A DNA stretch of 64,000 nucleotides, taken from JAPOXR01 sp963664715 (GTDB lineage: Bacteria > Pseudomonadota > Alphaproteobacteria > Rhodobacterales > Rhodobacteraceae). Position 1 is the stretch's first letter. Each line of letters starts with the position of its first letter. Made by a program: the position numbers and the translations under genes. Below the pieces are notes generated by a model. That model did no database searches, was not told the origin of the DNA, and was given only the letters and a program-made list of their open reading frames with translations. Positions 52,874-62,576 of this stretch are shown here, in pieces. The stretch spans positions 558,001-622,000 of the forward strand of contig CAXXUY010000011.1 of NCBI GenBank assembly GCA_963664715.2, read 5' to 3'.

Positions 52874-54115
52874 ATGTCTCATTTGGAATTTCTCCGTGAA
52901 AACGTCCGCCTTCTTTCCGTCGGCGGATTGTTGTCGTTCTCATCATCCTACGGTCAGACATTCTTCATTGCGATATTCGCAGCCCAGATCATGGGAACCT
53001 ATGGCCTCAGCGACGGCCAGTGGGGCGGGATTTATACCCTGAGCACAACCTCTTCTGCGATCGTCATGTTTTGGGCCGGCGGGCTGGCCGACATATTTCG
53101 CGTACGCGCGCTTGCCTGGATCGTTATGCCCGGATTGGCGCTTGTCTGCCTGGCAATGGCGGCAAACCCGACGATTGTCGGGCTGATCGTAATTGTATTT
53201 CTACTAAGGCTTCTGGGACAGGGAATGATGACCCAGTTGGCGGTTGTGGCAATGGCGCGCTGGTTTGCCGTCCGACGGGGATTGGCGCTGTCAATTTCGG
53301 CGTTGGGTCTTGCCGTGGGGACGGCGACGTTTCCGGTGGTGGTCGCGTCATTGTTCGGGATCATGCCATGGCGCGCGGTTTGGGTTTTGTCTGCAGTGCC
53401 TTTGATGCTCACATTTCCCGTGATCCTATGGCTTTTGTCTGCCGAGCGCACACCGCAATCGCATATCGAGACACCCTACGCCGCGGGTATGGATGGTCGG
53501 CACTGGACCAGATCCGAAGTTCTGCGGTCGCGGTTATTCTGGATGCTTTTCCCGATGATCTTGGGGCCATCTGCCTGGGGGACGGCGCTGTTTTTTCAGC
53601 AGGTGCATATTGCCGCAGTCAAAGGCTGGCCGTTGGTCGATTATTTGGCACTGATTCCTCTTTTGGCGGCCGTTTCCATTGTCAGCACCGTGATATCGGG
53701 ACAGGCAATAGACCGGTTTGGATCTGCGCGTCTGGCGACTGTTTATCTGTTGCCCATTGCACTGGCGTTCTTGGTCATCGGGCTTGCAGATTCCTTGGCG
53801 ATGGCTGCAGTTGGCATGGTGATACTTGGGATTGCATTCGGCATTCAGGCGACTTTGCCGACTGCAATTTGGGCAGAGTTTTTTGGCACGCGTCACATAG
53901 GTGCTATCAAGGCCGTTTCTGCCAGTGTCATGGTCCTTGGAAGCGCGGCCGGCCCTGGTATCTCAGGCGCTTTGATTGATTTTGGCCTGACGTTTCCCCA
54001 GCAGATGATTGGCATCTGCGCATATTTTGTCGCGGCGAATTTACTGGTCTGGGTCGCAATTCGTGAAGCGCGGACACACTTGCCTTTGGTGACGGCCTCA
54101 CCGCGCCTCGGGTGA
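52874..54115 (+). CDS. MFS transporter
   Basis: 413 residues with about 12 membrane helices. FFIAIFAAQIMGTYGLSDGQ and the loop GGLADIFRVRALAW match motif A; FSVKRG-type segment WFAVRRGLALSISALGLAVG is characteristic of the monocarboxylate/oxalate-like MFS group. It lies 165 bp after the amidohydrolase on the same strand, so it likely moves the amidohydrolase substrate or product. Its end overlaps the convergent ABC ATPase gene by 18 bp. Confidence 0.87.
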   Translation: MSHLEFLRENVRLLSVGGLLSFSSSYGQTFFIAIFAAQIMGTYGLSDGQWGGIYTLSTTSSAIVMFWAGGLADIFRVRALAWIVMPGLALVCLAMAANPTIVGLIVIVFLLRLLGQGMMTQLAVVAMARWFAVRRGLALSISALGLAVGTATFPVVVASLFGIMPWRAVWVLSAVPLMLTFPVILWLLSAERTPQSHIETPYAAGMDGRHWTRSEVLRSRLFWMLFPMILGPSAWGTALFFQQVHIAAVKGWPLVDYLALIPLLAAVSIVSTVISGQAIDRFGSARLATVYLLPIALAFLVIGLADSLAMAAVGMVILGIAFGIQATLPTAIWAEFFGTRHIGAIKAVSASVMVLGSAAGPGISGALIDFGLTFPQQMIGICAYFVAANLLVWVAIREARTHLPLVTASPRLG

Positions 54116-56218
54116 AGCGACCGGCGCGTCACGAAGGCGGATTACCGGTTCCATTAAGTCAAGCGCGTTCTGCGTCAGGTGGCACTTCAAAACATGCTGA
54201 TCACCAATCTCGCGCATCTCGGGCATCTCGTTTTCGCAGATGGCCCGGCCCGCTTCGTCTTGTGCCTGCGTCTTACGCGGGCACCGCGTCTGGAAAGGGC
54301 ATCCCGATGGTGGATCTTGCGCCGACGGAATATCACCTTCGAGCAGGATGCGCGTCTGTTCCACCCGATTGTCGGCGATGGGTACCGCAGATAGCAGCGA
54401 TTCCGTATATGGATGATACGGTGGTGCAAACACGTCTGCCGTAGGACCCTGTTCCACAATATGGCCCAGATACATGACGACGACCCAATCGGCCAGATGA
54501 TGGACGAGACCCAGATCGTGGCTGATGAAGATCAACGTTGTCCCATGATCGACCTGTACTGCCGTCAGCAGTTCAGTGATCGCTGCCTGAACAGAGGCAT
54601 CCAGCGCCGATACTGGCTCGTCTGCGACCACGACGCGCGGGTCGCCCGTGAAAGCACGGGCTATGGCCACACGCTGTTTCTGGCCACCGGACAATTGCCT
54701 CGGCAGTCTCTTGGCGAATTCGCGTGGTAGGCGCACGCTGTCGAAGATCGCATCGACCTTGGTTGCGCGATCCGCGTGACTGTCACCTATACCGAACTTT
54801 TTCAGAACACGCGCCACCTGCGCGCCTATTGTACGCTTGGGGTTCAGCGTGTCGAAGGGGTTCTGAAAGATCATCTGGATGTTGCGCACCAGCTCGCGGT
54901 CGCGTTTGCGGACGGCCGTCGCGGCGATCTCGCCTCCGTCAAACCGGATGGAACCCTTTGTGGCAACTTCCAGCCCGGTCAGCACTTTGGCCAGCGTCGA
55001 CTTTCCACATCCAGATTCTCCCACCAGCGCAAGGGTCTGGCCCTTTCTGGCGGAAAAACTGATGCCGTCCACGGCACGCACCACGCGCTGTCTGGACCCG
55101 GACAAAAAGCCGCCGTGCTGTTCGTAGTGTTTGACCAGTGAGTCGAACTCGATCAGCACCTCGTTGCCTTCGGGCGCCCGCCCGACAGGCTTTACCTCGT
55201 CTTTCGCGGTCCAGTCGATCTCTTCAAGACGCAGGCATCGCGCGGTGTGGTTATTGGTTCCCGGCAATGAGCGCATTTCCACGGGCGCGCTGTCGCACTG
55301 GCCGGCCACGAAGTGGTCGCAACGCGGGCCAAAGGCGCACCCGGGGGGGCGTTCGAATGGCAGCGGTACCTGCCCGGGAATCGTACGAAGCGTATGACCG
55401 CATTTGTCCGCATCTGGCACCGGCAATGAGCGAAGCAAACCCTGGGTGTAAGGATGGCGCGTGCGGTCAAAGACGTCCAGGATCGGCCCGCTTTCGACCG
55501 CCTGGCCGGAATACATAACCACAATGCGGTTGCAAGTACGTCGCACAAGCCCAAGATTGTGACTGATGAACAGGATCGACGCCCCGAACTGCGAGCTCAG
55601 ATCGCGGATCAGGTCGATGATCCCGGCCTCGACCGTCACGTCGAGCGCGGTTGTCGGCTCGTCCATCAAAAGCAGCTTGGGTTTGGCAAGCAGCGCCATG
55701 GCAATGACCACCCGCTGTTGCTGGCCGCCCGAAATCTGATGCGGGTAAGAGTGCATGAGCCGGTCGGGATCAGGCAGCCGCACGGCTTCCAGCATGTCGA
55801 GGGCCTGCCGCTCGGCATCTTCCCGCGAGGTGCCGAAATGGACTATGGGAACCTCGCTCAGTTGTCTGCCGATCTTCATCGACGGGTTTAGCGAGGAGTT
55901 GGGCTCTTGATAGACCATCGAGATTTCCGAGCCGCGGATCTGCAACAACCGCTGTTTCGAGGTCGTGACGAGATCTTCGCCCAAAAACCGGACGCTACCA
56001 CCGGTAATCCGCCCTGCGCGGCTGAGATATTGCATTACCGCAAGCGCGACGGTGGACTTGCCGCAACCTGATTCGCCAACAAGACCAACAATTTCGCCCG
56101 GCATGACCGTGCAGTTGAACCCGGTTACCGCCGGAACTTCGATCGCATGGGTCATGAAGCTGATAGAGAGATCGGTGATGTTCAGGACAGGCTCGATGAC
56201 GGCTCTCCGGGTGCGCAA
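54098..56218 (-). CDS. Dual-domain ABC ATPase (DppD-DppF fusion)
   Basis: 706 residues containing two ATP-binding domains. First: IVGLVGESGCGKSTVALAVM, signature SGGQQQRVVIAMALL, Walker B LLLMDEPTTALDV. Second from about residue 350: LALVGESGCGKSTLAKVLTG, signature LSGGQKQRVAIARA, VVADEPVSALDAS. Each has the C-terminal oligopeptide extension with Cys-rich GCAFGPRCDHF and GCPFQTRCPRKT. It provides the ATPase for the permeases at 44804-46626, from which it is now separated by the IS cluster. Confidence 0.92.
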   Translation of the reverse strand: MRTRRAVIEPVLNITDLSISFMTHAIEVPAVTGFNCTVMPGEIVGLVGESGCGKSTVALAVMQYLSRAGRITGGSVRFLGEDLVTTSKQRLLQIRGSEISMVYQEPNSSLNPSMKIGRQLSEVPIVHFGTSREDAERQALDMLEAVRLPDPDRLMHSYPHQISGGQQQRVVIAMALLAKPKLLLMDEPTTALDVTVEAGIIDLIRDLSSQFGASILFISHNLGLVRRTCNRIVVMYSGQAVESGPILDVFDRTRHPYTQGLLRSLPVPDADKCGHTLRTIPGQVPLPFERPPGCAFGPRCDHFVAGQCDSAPVEMRSLPGTNNHTARCLRLEEIDWTAKDEVKPVGRAPEGNEVLIEFDSLVKHYEQHGGFLSGSRQRVVRAVDGISFSARKGQTLALVGESGCGKSTLAKVLTGLEVATKGSIRFDGGEIAATAVRKRDRELVRNIQMIFQNPFDTLNPKRTIGAQVARVLKKFGIGDSHADRATKVDAIFDSVRLPREFAKRLPRQLSGGQKQRVAIARAFTGDPRVVVADEPVSALDASVQAAITELLTAVQVDHGTTLIFISHDLGLVHHLADWVVVMYLGHIVEQGPTADVFAPPYHPYTESLLSAVPIADNRVEQTRILLEGDIPSAQDPPSGCPFQTRCPRKTQAQDEAGRAICENEMPEMREIGDQHVLKCHLTQNALDLMEPVIRLRDAPVASPEAR

Positions 56219-56370
56219 CCGACGCAGGATCGCCTCGGCTGGCCTTAGTTGACGGAATCACATTGGATATTGCAAGCATTGACCGGCGGTCCGGTATGAC
56301 GTTGCATTGTATTGTGTCTTGCGGAGAGTGCCCGAATGCAACACATGGGCCGCGCAAAGGAGCCGCCAGA

Positions 56371-57294
56371 ATGTCCGAAGAAGAGTATCCCCGCGACCTC
56401 TTTGGCTATGGGCCGATGCCTCCAAAGGCCAACTGGCCGGGAGGCGCGCAGATTTGCGTGTCTCTGGTCATCAGTGTCGAGGAAGGCGGCGAAAACAGCA
56501 TCCTGCACGGAGATGGACAATCGGAATCGATCCTGTCCGAGGTGGCGGGCCTGTCGCCCGTGGTGGGCGGACGCGAGCCAAACATAGAATCGATGTACGA
56601 GTTTGGCAGCCGGGCAGGATACTGGCGCGTCTTGCGGACTTTGCAAGAACGCGAACTTACCGCGACCGTCTATGCCGTGGGTATGGCAATCGAACGAAAC
56701 CCGGCTGCCGCCGAGGCCGCAGTTGCGGCAGGCTATGAAATAATTGCGCATGGCCACAAGTGGATCGATTATGCCGCCGTACCCGAGCAGGTCGAGCGGG
56801 ACCACATGGGTCTCGCCATCGAATCCATCACCCGGATCTGTGGGAAACGGCCGCTTGGTTGGTGCACGGGGCGGCCAAGTATGAATACGCGACGGCTGGT
56901 CGTCGAAGAAGGCGGATTTCTCTACGACAGTGATTCACTTTCCGACGATCTGCCTTATTGGGAGCGGGTATCAGGTCGCAATCACCTCGTGATCCCGCAT
57001 CAGTTCGATACCAACGATTCAAAATTCGTCCACACGAACGGATTTGCGTATGGCGGCCACTATGAGGCCTATCTGCGTGACAGTTTCGACGTACTTTATC
57101 GCGAGGGCGAGGCACATCCCCGGATGATGACCGTGAGTCTGCATCCCCGGATCGTTGGCCGGCCAGGGCGCATTGCTGCGTTAGAGCGGTTTCTTGATTA
57201 TGTCCTGACGCATGACAAAGTCTGGATTCCCACCCGCGAAGAGATTGCGCGCCATTGGATCGCGCGCCATCCGGCCTCAACTTGGCATCGTTGA
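56371..57294 (+). CDS. PuuE-like polysaccharide-deacetylase-family hydrolase
   Basis: 307 residues. Residues near 20-50 (GAQICVSLVISVEEGGENSI) match the VxNYEEGGE region of PuuE-type allantoinases; EIIAHGHKWIDYA corresponds to their HGWRWIDY motif, and GWCTGRPSMNTRRLVVEEGG to the GWYTGR motif. Family members open allantoin or deacylate amides without a classical amidohydrolase fold. The start at 56371 has AAGGAG upstream. Together with the hydantoinase it suggests ureide or amide chemistry. Confidence 0.85.
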   Translation: MSEEEYPRDLFGYGPMPPKANWPGGAQICVSLVISVEEGGENSILHGDGQSESILSEVAGLSPVVGGREPNIESMYEFGSRAGYWRVLRTLQERELTATVYAVGMAIERNPAAAEAAVAAGYEIIAHGHKWIDYAAVPEQVERDHMGLAIESITRICGKRPLGWCTGRPSMNTRRLVVEEGGFLYDSDSLSDDLPYWERVSGRNHLVIPHQFDTNDSKFVHTNGFAYGGHYEAYLRDSFDVLYREGEAHPRMMTVSLHPRIVGRPGRIAALERFLDYVLTHDKVWIPTREEIARHWIARHPASTWHR

Positions 57295-57509
57295 CTAATC
57301 CCTGTCCGATGTGCACTGTTCCGAATACGACAATTGTTCGCATTCGGACCATATGACCAGAACCAAAAACTCAACTGCTGTTCTGTGCGCCAGAAATAAT
57401 CTGCCCGCACCCGGGGCCGCGGTTGCGTCGGCGAACCATTCAGCGATGGTCGGCACCGCAGTGCCGTCCACAATGCGCCGGCGGCCTTCTCCGGGGATCA
57501 CCTGACCCA

Positions 57510-58440
57510 ATGCACGCGGCAACCACGCCCTCGACCAGGAATTCCCATACCGTTCAGCCTCACAACGATCGCGGTCCGGTGCGGTTGGGGGTCTACCTGA
57601 CTCAGCAATTCCCGCTTGCCCCGGTTTCTCTGGTGCTGGATTCGTCAAGGGTCGCAAATGACATCGCCGGGAAACAGTTGTTCACGCATGTTTCGCTGAC
57701 ATCCGACGACGAACCAGTGATTTCCAGCTGCAACTTTCCCGCCGTGAACACAATCCGCATCGATCAAAGCCCCCCGCTCGACATGCTGTCGGTCTGTTTG
57801 GGGGACGCCAGCTTTTGCTTCAGTGAGCCGCAGGTGCTGCGATGATAGCTTCGACAGATATATCGCGGCGGTGCAATCGTGGGCGGGATCTCCAACGGCT
57901 CGATGCTCTTGGCGCATGCCGGATTGTTCGACGATCGCCGCTGCACTGTACACTGGGCCAGCGTCCAAGCGATGCAGGAGAACTTTCACCGTGCCATTGT
58001 GACAGGAAATATCTTTTGCGTGGACGGGCGGTTGATCACCTGCGCTGGCGGCATTTCCACCCTGGACATGATGCTACATCTGATTGAACGGTTTAGCAGC
58101 AGCCAGCTTGCCTTCAATGTGGCGGACGCGCCGTTTTATCCGTCAAAACGCGGTGACGACGAACCCGCTCGCAGGTCGCTTGTGGCCCGAACCGGCGTGG
58201 TCAATCGGCAACTGACCCGTGCTGTGGAATTGATGGAGGCCAACATTGAAACACCGATCTCCATTACCGGGATCGGCAAGCGCACCGGCGCACTGCTTTC
58301 TGGCGAAAACCGATCTTCCGATTGTCGAAGTTGCACTTCGCTGCGGTTTTCGAAATACCTCTCATTTTACCCGGCGATACAGCGACGCATACGAAGAGTT
58401 GCCCAGTATTCGGCGGCGCGCGATTCGGTAGGGCCAGTCG
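57510..58440 (+). pseudogene. GlxA-type transcription regulator, multiple frameshifts
   Basis: Pieces of one gene in three frames: a DJ-1/PfpI-like beginning (VRLGVYLTQQFPLAPVSLVL), the glutamine-amidotransferase-like middle (GGISNGSMLLAHAGLFDDRR, HRAIVTGNIFCVDGRLITCAG), and the AraC helix-turn-helix end (LPIVEVALRCGFRNTSHFTR). A stop at 57843-57845 and at least two frame changes near 57870 and 58280 destroy it. It probably once regulated the catabolic cluster. Confidence 0.8.
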
Positions 58441-58547
58441 AATTCCGTCAAATATCTGACGCATCGGGCACACCATCGTCGGTCAGGCATTTCTAAGCTA
58501 CAAACAGACAAGGCAGATGATTTTGCGTAGGAAAATGGAGCGGGATT

Positions 58548-59321
58548 TTGAAACGCCTTGAAGGTCGCACTGCGATTGTGACCGGTGCCGCCTCTGGCAT
58601 CGGGCGCGAGATCGCGCTTTTGTTCGCAAACCAAGGCGCCAGCGTGCTCGTCGCCGATATCCGCGAGACGCCAAAAGAAGGCGGCGACCCGACAGAGACC
58701 ATGATCCGAAATGCGGGAGGGCGTGCAATTGCCATGCATTGCGACATATCGAAATGGGAAGACATCGATGCGATGGTCACGCGTGTGGTCGAGGAATGGG
58801 GATGCCTTGATATTTTGGTGAACAACGCCGCGCATTGGACCACGACGCGGCTCGCCGACACTACAAACGACCAATGGCGCGAAGTGATGGCAGTGAATTC
58901 CGACGGCTACTTCATGTGCTGCAAGCGCGCGGTTCAGCAGATGCTAGGCCAACCGGTGCGCGGCGACGCCCGGGGACGCATTGTCAACATCACCTCTCAG
59001 CACGGCATGATCGGGGCGCCCAACGATGTCGCCTATGGAACAGGCAAGGCATCCAGCATCTACCTGACGCGGCAGATCGCAACGGACTACGGGCGCGACC
59101 ATATCATATGCAACGCGGTTGCTCCTGGACGCATCATCACCGGCAAACCCGGTGTCTCGACCGAACCCAAAGGCTTGGAGGAGGCGCGCCAGCGCACCCC
59201 ATACCCGCGTCTCGGGCGTCCCGACGACGTGGCGAAGGCGGCGCTGTTTCTGGCAAGCGACGACTGCAGTTTCATTTCCGGTGTAAACCTGATGGTGGAT
59301 GGGGGATGGTCCGCAAGTTGA
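58548..59321 (+). CDS. SDR-family oxidoreductase
   Basis: 257 residues, classical SDR. TAIVTGAASGIGREIALLFA with Asp in VLVADIRE (NAD preference), NNAAHW, catalytic Ser in VNITSQHGM and Tyr-Lys in VAYGTGKASS; C-terminal DDCSFISGVNLMVDGGW. Start is a TTG at 58548 with GGAGCGGG upstream; no ATG lies before the cofactor loop. It is followed after 22 bp by the epimerase gene. Substrate unknown. Confidence 0.85.
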   Translation: MKRLEGRTAIVTGAASGIGREIALLFANQGASVLVADIRETPKEGGDPTETMIRNAGGRAIAMHCDISKWEDIDAMVTRVVEEWGCLDILVNNAAHWTTTRLADTTNDQWREVMAVNSDGYFMCCKRAVQQMLGQPVRGDARGRIVNITSQHGMIGAPNDVAYGTGKASSIYLTRQIATDYGRDHIICNAVAPGRIITGKPGVSTEPKGLEEARQRTPYPRLGRPDDVAKAALFLASDDCSFISGVNLMVDGGWSAS

Positions 59322-59343
59322 CGGCTTTGCGAAAGGACGTGTC

Positions 59344-60375
59344 ATGACACTTCTCATAACCGGCGGCGGGGGGTTCGTGATGAGCAGTCTCGCGTTCTTG
59401 TGGTTGCAGAAACATCCCGGCGAACGGGTCGTGGTGCTGGATGCCGGCCCCAGGGACGCCGCGCTCGACAGGTTCTTCGCGTCTGTTGCTGACAGGCTGA
59501 GTTACGTTCAGGGAAGTGTGCTGGATACTGCATTGCTCGACCAGATTGCCGAGACCGAGGACATCGACCGCATCGTCCATGCTGCAACGGTCACGTTATT
59601 CGCGCCAGAGTTGCCAGATGGCACAAGAGTCGTAAACCCCGAGACTGACGCCCCTGCGACCGTTCTCGAAGTGAATATCATGGGTACGGTGCACCTGCTT
59701 GAACTGGCGCGACAGATGGCTGGGCTCAAGTGCTTTCTCAATCTCAGTTCCGGCGCCGTTTATAATGATTATGGCCCCGAACCACCGGGGCCCATGCCGG
59801 AAGAAGGATGGGTCGATCCACCGGAATTCTACGGCATCACCAAACTTACCAGCGAGATGACCGCCAAGCACTATGGCCACACTTTCGGCTTCAAGGTGGC
59901 GTCGTGCCGGCTGTCCGGTGTCTACGGGCCGATGGACCGGTGGCGGCCCAGCCGGGCCTATCATTGCCCGCCCTACGTCGCGATCCACCACGCGCTTGCA
60001 GGAAAACCCGTCCGCATCAATGCCCCTTCAGGGATCGGCGACCACATCCATTCGCAGGATGTCGCACGCGCATTGATCACGCTTCTGGAAAAGGACGGGG
60101 CATTCGCACATTCCGTGTACAACGTGGCGCAGGGCGAGGCAGTGACGCTTGAGGAACTTTTGGAAATTGTCCGGGACATTCTGCCCGGCCTGACTTGGGA
60201 AGTTGCAGACCAGTCAGAGTGCGACATCGTGATGGACCCGACCTTCATCGGTGGACGCTGGGGCGCCTATGACATCTCTCGGATGGCCGCCGAAACGGGC
60301 TGGGCGCCACGTCCGCTAGCAACGGCTCTGGCCGATTACGCGACGTTCGTCCGGGATTTCGGGGAAACGCCGTGA
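59344..60375 (+). CDS. NAD-dependent epimerase/dehydratase family protein
   Basis: 343 residues, extended SDR. LLITGGGGFVMSSLAFLWL with Asp in VVVLDAGP for NAD, Tyr-x3-Lys in FYGITKLTSEM, then RLSGVYGPMDRWRPSRAYHC. The FVMSS loop differs a little from the usual GFIG. Homologues act on nucleotide sugars or on sugar lactones. It is probably cotranscribed with the SDR gene. Confidence 0.85.
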   Translation: MTLLITGGGGFVMSSLAFLWLQKHPGERVVVLDAGPRDAALDRFFASVADRLSYVQGSVLDTALLDQIAETEDIDRIVHAATVTLFAPELPDGTRVVNPETDAPATVLEVNIMGTVHLLELARQMAGLKCFLNLSSGAVYNDYGPEPPGPMPEEGWVDPPEFYGITKLTSEMTAKHYGHTFGFKVASCRLSGVYGPMDRWRPSRAYHCPPYVAIHHALAGKPVRINAPSGIGDHIHSQDVARALITLLEKDGAFAHSVYNVAQGEAVTLEELLEIVRDILPGLTWEVADQSECDIVMDPTFIGGRWGAYDISRMAAETGWAPRPLATALADYATFVRDFGETP

Positions 60376-60410
60376 GCCTGGTTCCGGTAATCGAAATGGA
60401 CGCCTGAGCC

Positions 60411-60495
60411 ATGTCCAACCGGCCCGCTGCAATCTTCCATCTCGCGTTCACGGTCATCGACCTGGCTGCGGCAAGGGTATTTTATACCGACGCGC
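60411..60495 (+). pseudogene. 5' fragment of a VOC/glyoxalase-fold gene, cut by an IS
   Basis: MSNRPAAIFHLAFTVIDLAA followed by ARVFYTDAL is the first beta-alpha-beta unit of a VOC-superfamily protein, including the first metal-ligand His (FHLAFTV). It stops exactly at TA 60496-60497, where element A' begins. The rest of the gene is not found. Confidence 0.75.
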
Positions 60496-60739
60496 TAGTC
60501 TCCTGAATCTGAAATTCGCTTCAAACCTTTTCGCTCACGCCGAGCTTGTTCGCCTTGAGACAGAACCTCCTGAAGGATGCAAGGATCTCGTCGGCGGACT
60601 TGACCCACTTGTAGGGCTTCGGCTTCTCGTTGTGCGCGTCGATGAAAGACATGATGTCCGCGTTGAGCTCCGCGACCGAGAGATGAACGCCTTTCTGCCG
60701 CTTCTTCCTGGTCAGTTCCGCGAACCAGCGCTCGACCTA

Positions 60740-61944
60740 GTGTTTTGAATCTTTTTCACGATGCCGATTCCTGCAGCTTCTGGTGCCCCTTCTTCCACGC
60801 CTCCACGAGGTCTTCCGGCTTCTTGCTCCAGCGGAACGGGCGGGCGTCATTGGCATTGTGGTGCTCGATGTAGCCCTCGATCGCCGCAATGCACTCGTCG
60901 AGCGAGTTGAAGATCGCGTGCTTGAGCCTCTGCCTCGAGAGCCTGGAGAAGAAACCCTCGACGGCATTCATCCACGAGGCCGAGGTCGGCGTGAAGTGAA
61001 ACGTCCAATTGGCGTTGTCCTTCAGCCATTCGTTGACCTCGACCGACTTGTGGGAGGAGACGTTGTCGAGGACAACATGAAGCTGGGTTCCGGGCTTGAT
61101 CCCTTCGGAGACGAGATCGAGGAAGGCGAGGAATTCCTCCGAGCGGTGACGCTCGACCATCTGGCCGGTGACCTTTCCGGTGGCGACATCGAGGGCCGCC
61201 ATCAGGCAGCTAGTCCCGTTGCGCCTGTCGTCGTGAGTGCGGGTCTCGGGATGGCCGGACTTCATCGGCAGGGGCGTCTGCGTCCGTCCCAATGCCTGGA
61301 TCTGTGTCTTCTCGTCCACCGAGATGACCACAGCGTGGTCGGGCGGGTTGACGTAGAGGCCGACGACGTCGCCGACCTTCAACTCGAACCTCGGGTCGCG
61401 GGAGACCTTGAATGTCTTGACCCTGTGGGGTTTCAGGCCGTTGTGCTTCAGGATGCCGAACACCGTCGAGACCGCGATCCCCAGCTTTTTCGCCAGCGCC
61501 CGCAGCGTCCAGTGACTGGCGTGCTCCGGCGGCGGCGACATCGCAAGCTCGATCAGTGCACTGACCTTGTCCTCGGCTATCGGCTTGCGGCCCCGTCTCC
61601 GGGGGATGTCGTAAAGCAGGCCGTCAACACCCTCGACGAGGAAGCGGTCCCACCAGCGCCAGACCGTCGGCTTCGACATGCCGGTGGCCCGCATCGTCTG
61701 CGACAGTGTGAGGCCGTCGCCGAGGTGAAGGATGATACTCGCCTTCTGGACATGCTTGAGGATCGAATGCGGATCGGTCTTGATCTTTTCGAGACGTTTC
61801 CGGTCTTCCTCGCTCAGAACGATCCGGGTTCTCCTGCTCCTTGCCATTGCGGTTCCGCTCCCATTGAAAACTGCGCGGCTCTCGCCGGGAGCGTTTGAAT
61901 CATACTCCACAGGAAAATGGAATCACCAAAAACGATCATAACAC
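60740..61944 (-). mobile_element. IS630-type element B, copy 2 (nested)
   Basis: 1,205 bp, TA at 60738-60739 and 61945-61946, inverted relative to copy 1 at 36422-37626 and nearly identical to it. It inserted into element A'. Confidence 0.88.
60756..61847 (-). CDS. IS630-family transposase (element B, copy 2)
   Basis: 363 residues, intact, same motifs as copy 1 (VVISVDEKTQIQALGR, LHVVLDNVSSHKS, SASWMNAVEGFFSRL). About five residue differences from copy 1. Probably functional. Confidence 0.9.
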   Translation of the reverse strand: MARSRRTRIVLSEEDRKRLEKIKTDPHSILKHVQKASIILHLGDGLTLSQTMRATGMSKPTVWRWWDRFLVEGVDGLLYDIPRRRGRKPIAEDKVSALIELAMSPPPEHASHWTLRALAKKLGIAVSTVFGILKHNGLKPHRVKTFKVSRDPRFELKVGDVVGLYVNPPDHAVVISVDEKTQIQALGRTQTPLPMKSGHPETRTHDDRRNGTSCLMAALDVATGKVTGQMVERHRSEEFLAFLDLVSEGIKPGTQLHVVLDNVSSHKSVEVNEWLKDNANWTFHFTPTSASWMNAVEGFFSRLSRQRLKHAIFNSLDECIAAIEGYIEHHNANDARPFRWSKKPEDLVEAWKKGHQKLQESAS

Positions 61945-62576
61945 TAGTTGATCCCTGACGCCGAGGAATTCCGTGGCGCGATGACGCCCGCTGCACTTGC
62001 CGATCACCGTGCCGATGGCCACGTCGAGCGCGGCGAAAAGCGTTGTCGTGCCGTGGCGGGCATAGTCGTGGGCCCGTCGAAAGCTTGAACGTCTCGCTCC
62101 GGTGCGGCTTCAGGCTGAACGCCGACCAGATCCGGTGCACGGTCGTGTGCGACACCCCCGTCTTCTCGGCCATGCTCCGGACCGACCAGTGCGTCGCATC
62201 CTTCGGCATCGTGTTCAGCGTCCGTTCGACCACCTCCGCAACCTTGTCGTCCGTCGCGGTGCGGGGCCGGCCGGAGCGGTACTCGTCCGAGAGGCCCCCG
62301 ATGCGCTTCTCGGCAAACCGCCTGCGCCATTTGCCGACAGTGTGCTCGTGAACGCCGGTCCGCCCGGCGGTCTCCCTGCTTTGGAGCCCCTCGGCGCACA
62401 GAAGGATGATCCTGCAACGGTCGGACAGCGACCTCTGCGATTTGTGCCTTCGGACATGCGCCTCGAGAAACTCGCGCTCCTCCTCGCTCAGCACCACTTT
62501 CACCGCCTTGCCTCTCATCGAACCGCCTCCTGTTGATGTCACTTGCCGCTTTGATGACAACTATCGTTACAGAAGA

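Larger units (their letters stand above)
60525..62518 (-). pseudogene. IS630-family transposase (element A'), interrupted and deleted
   Basis: The N-terminal half reads from MRGKAVKVVLSEEERE through both HTH domains to FKLSTGP, then the first catalytic Asp block is deleted and the frame is lost. The C-terminal piece lies left of element B (ending LGVSEK-like, close to element A). The open frame spanning 61814-62560 is an artefact joining this remnant to the end of element B. Confidence 0.85.

Noticed and set aside
61814..62560. Apparent fusion protein of element A' and element B
   Set aside because: It reads across the nested insertion junction; the C-terminal part is out of frame with any transposase.
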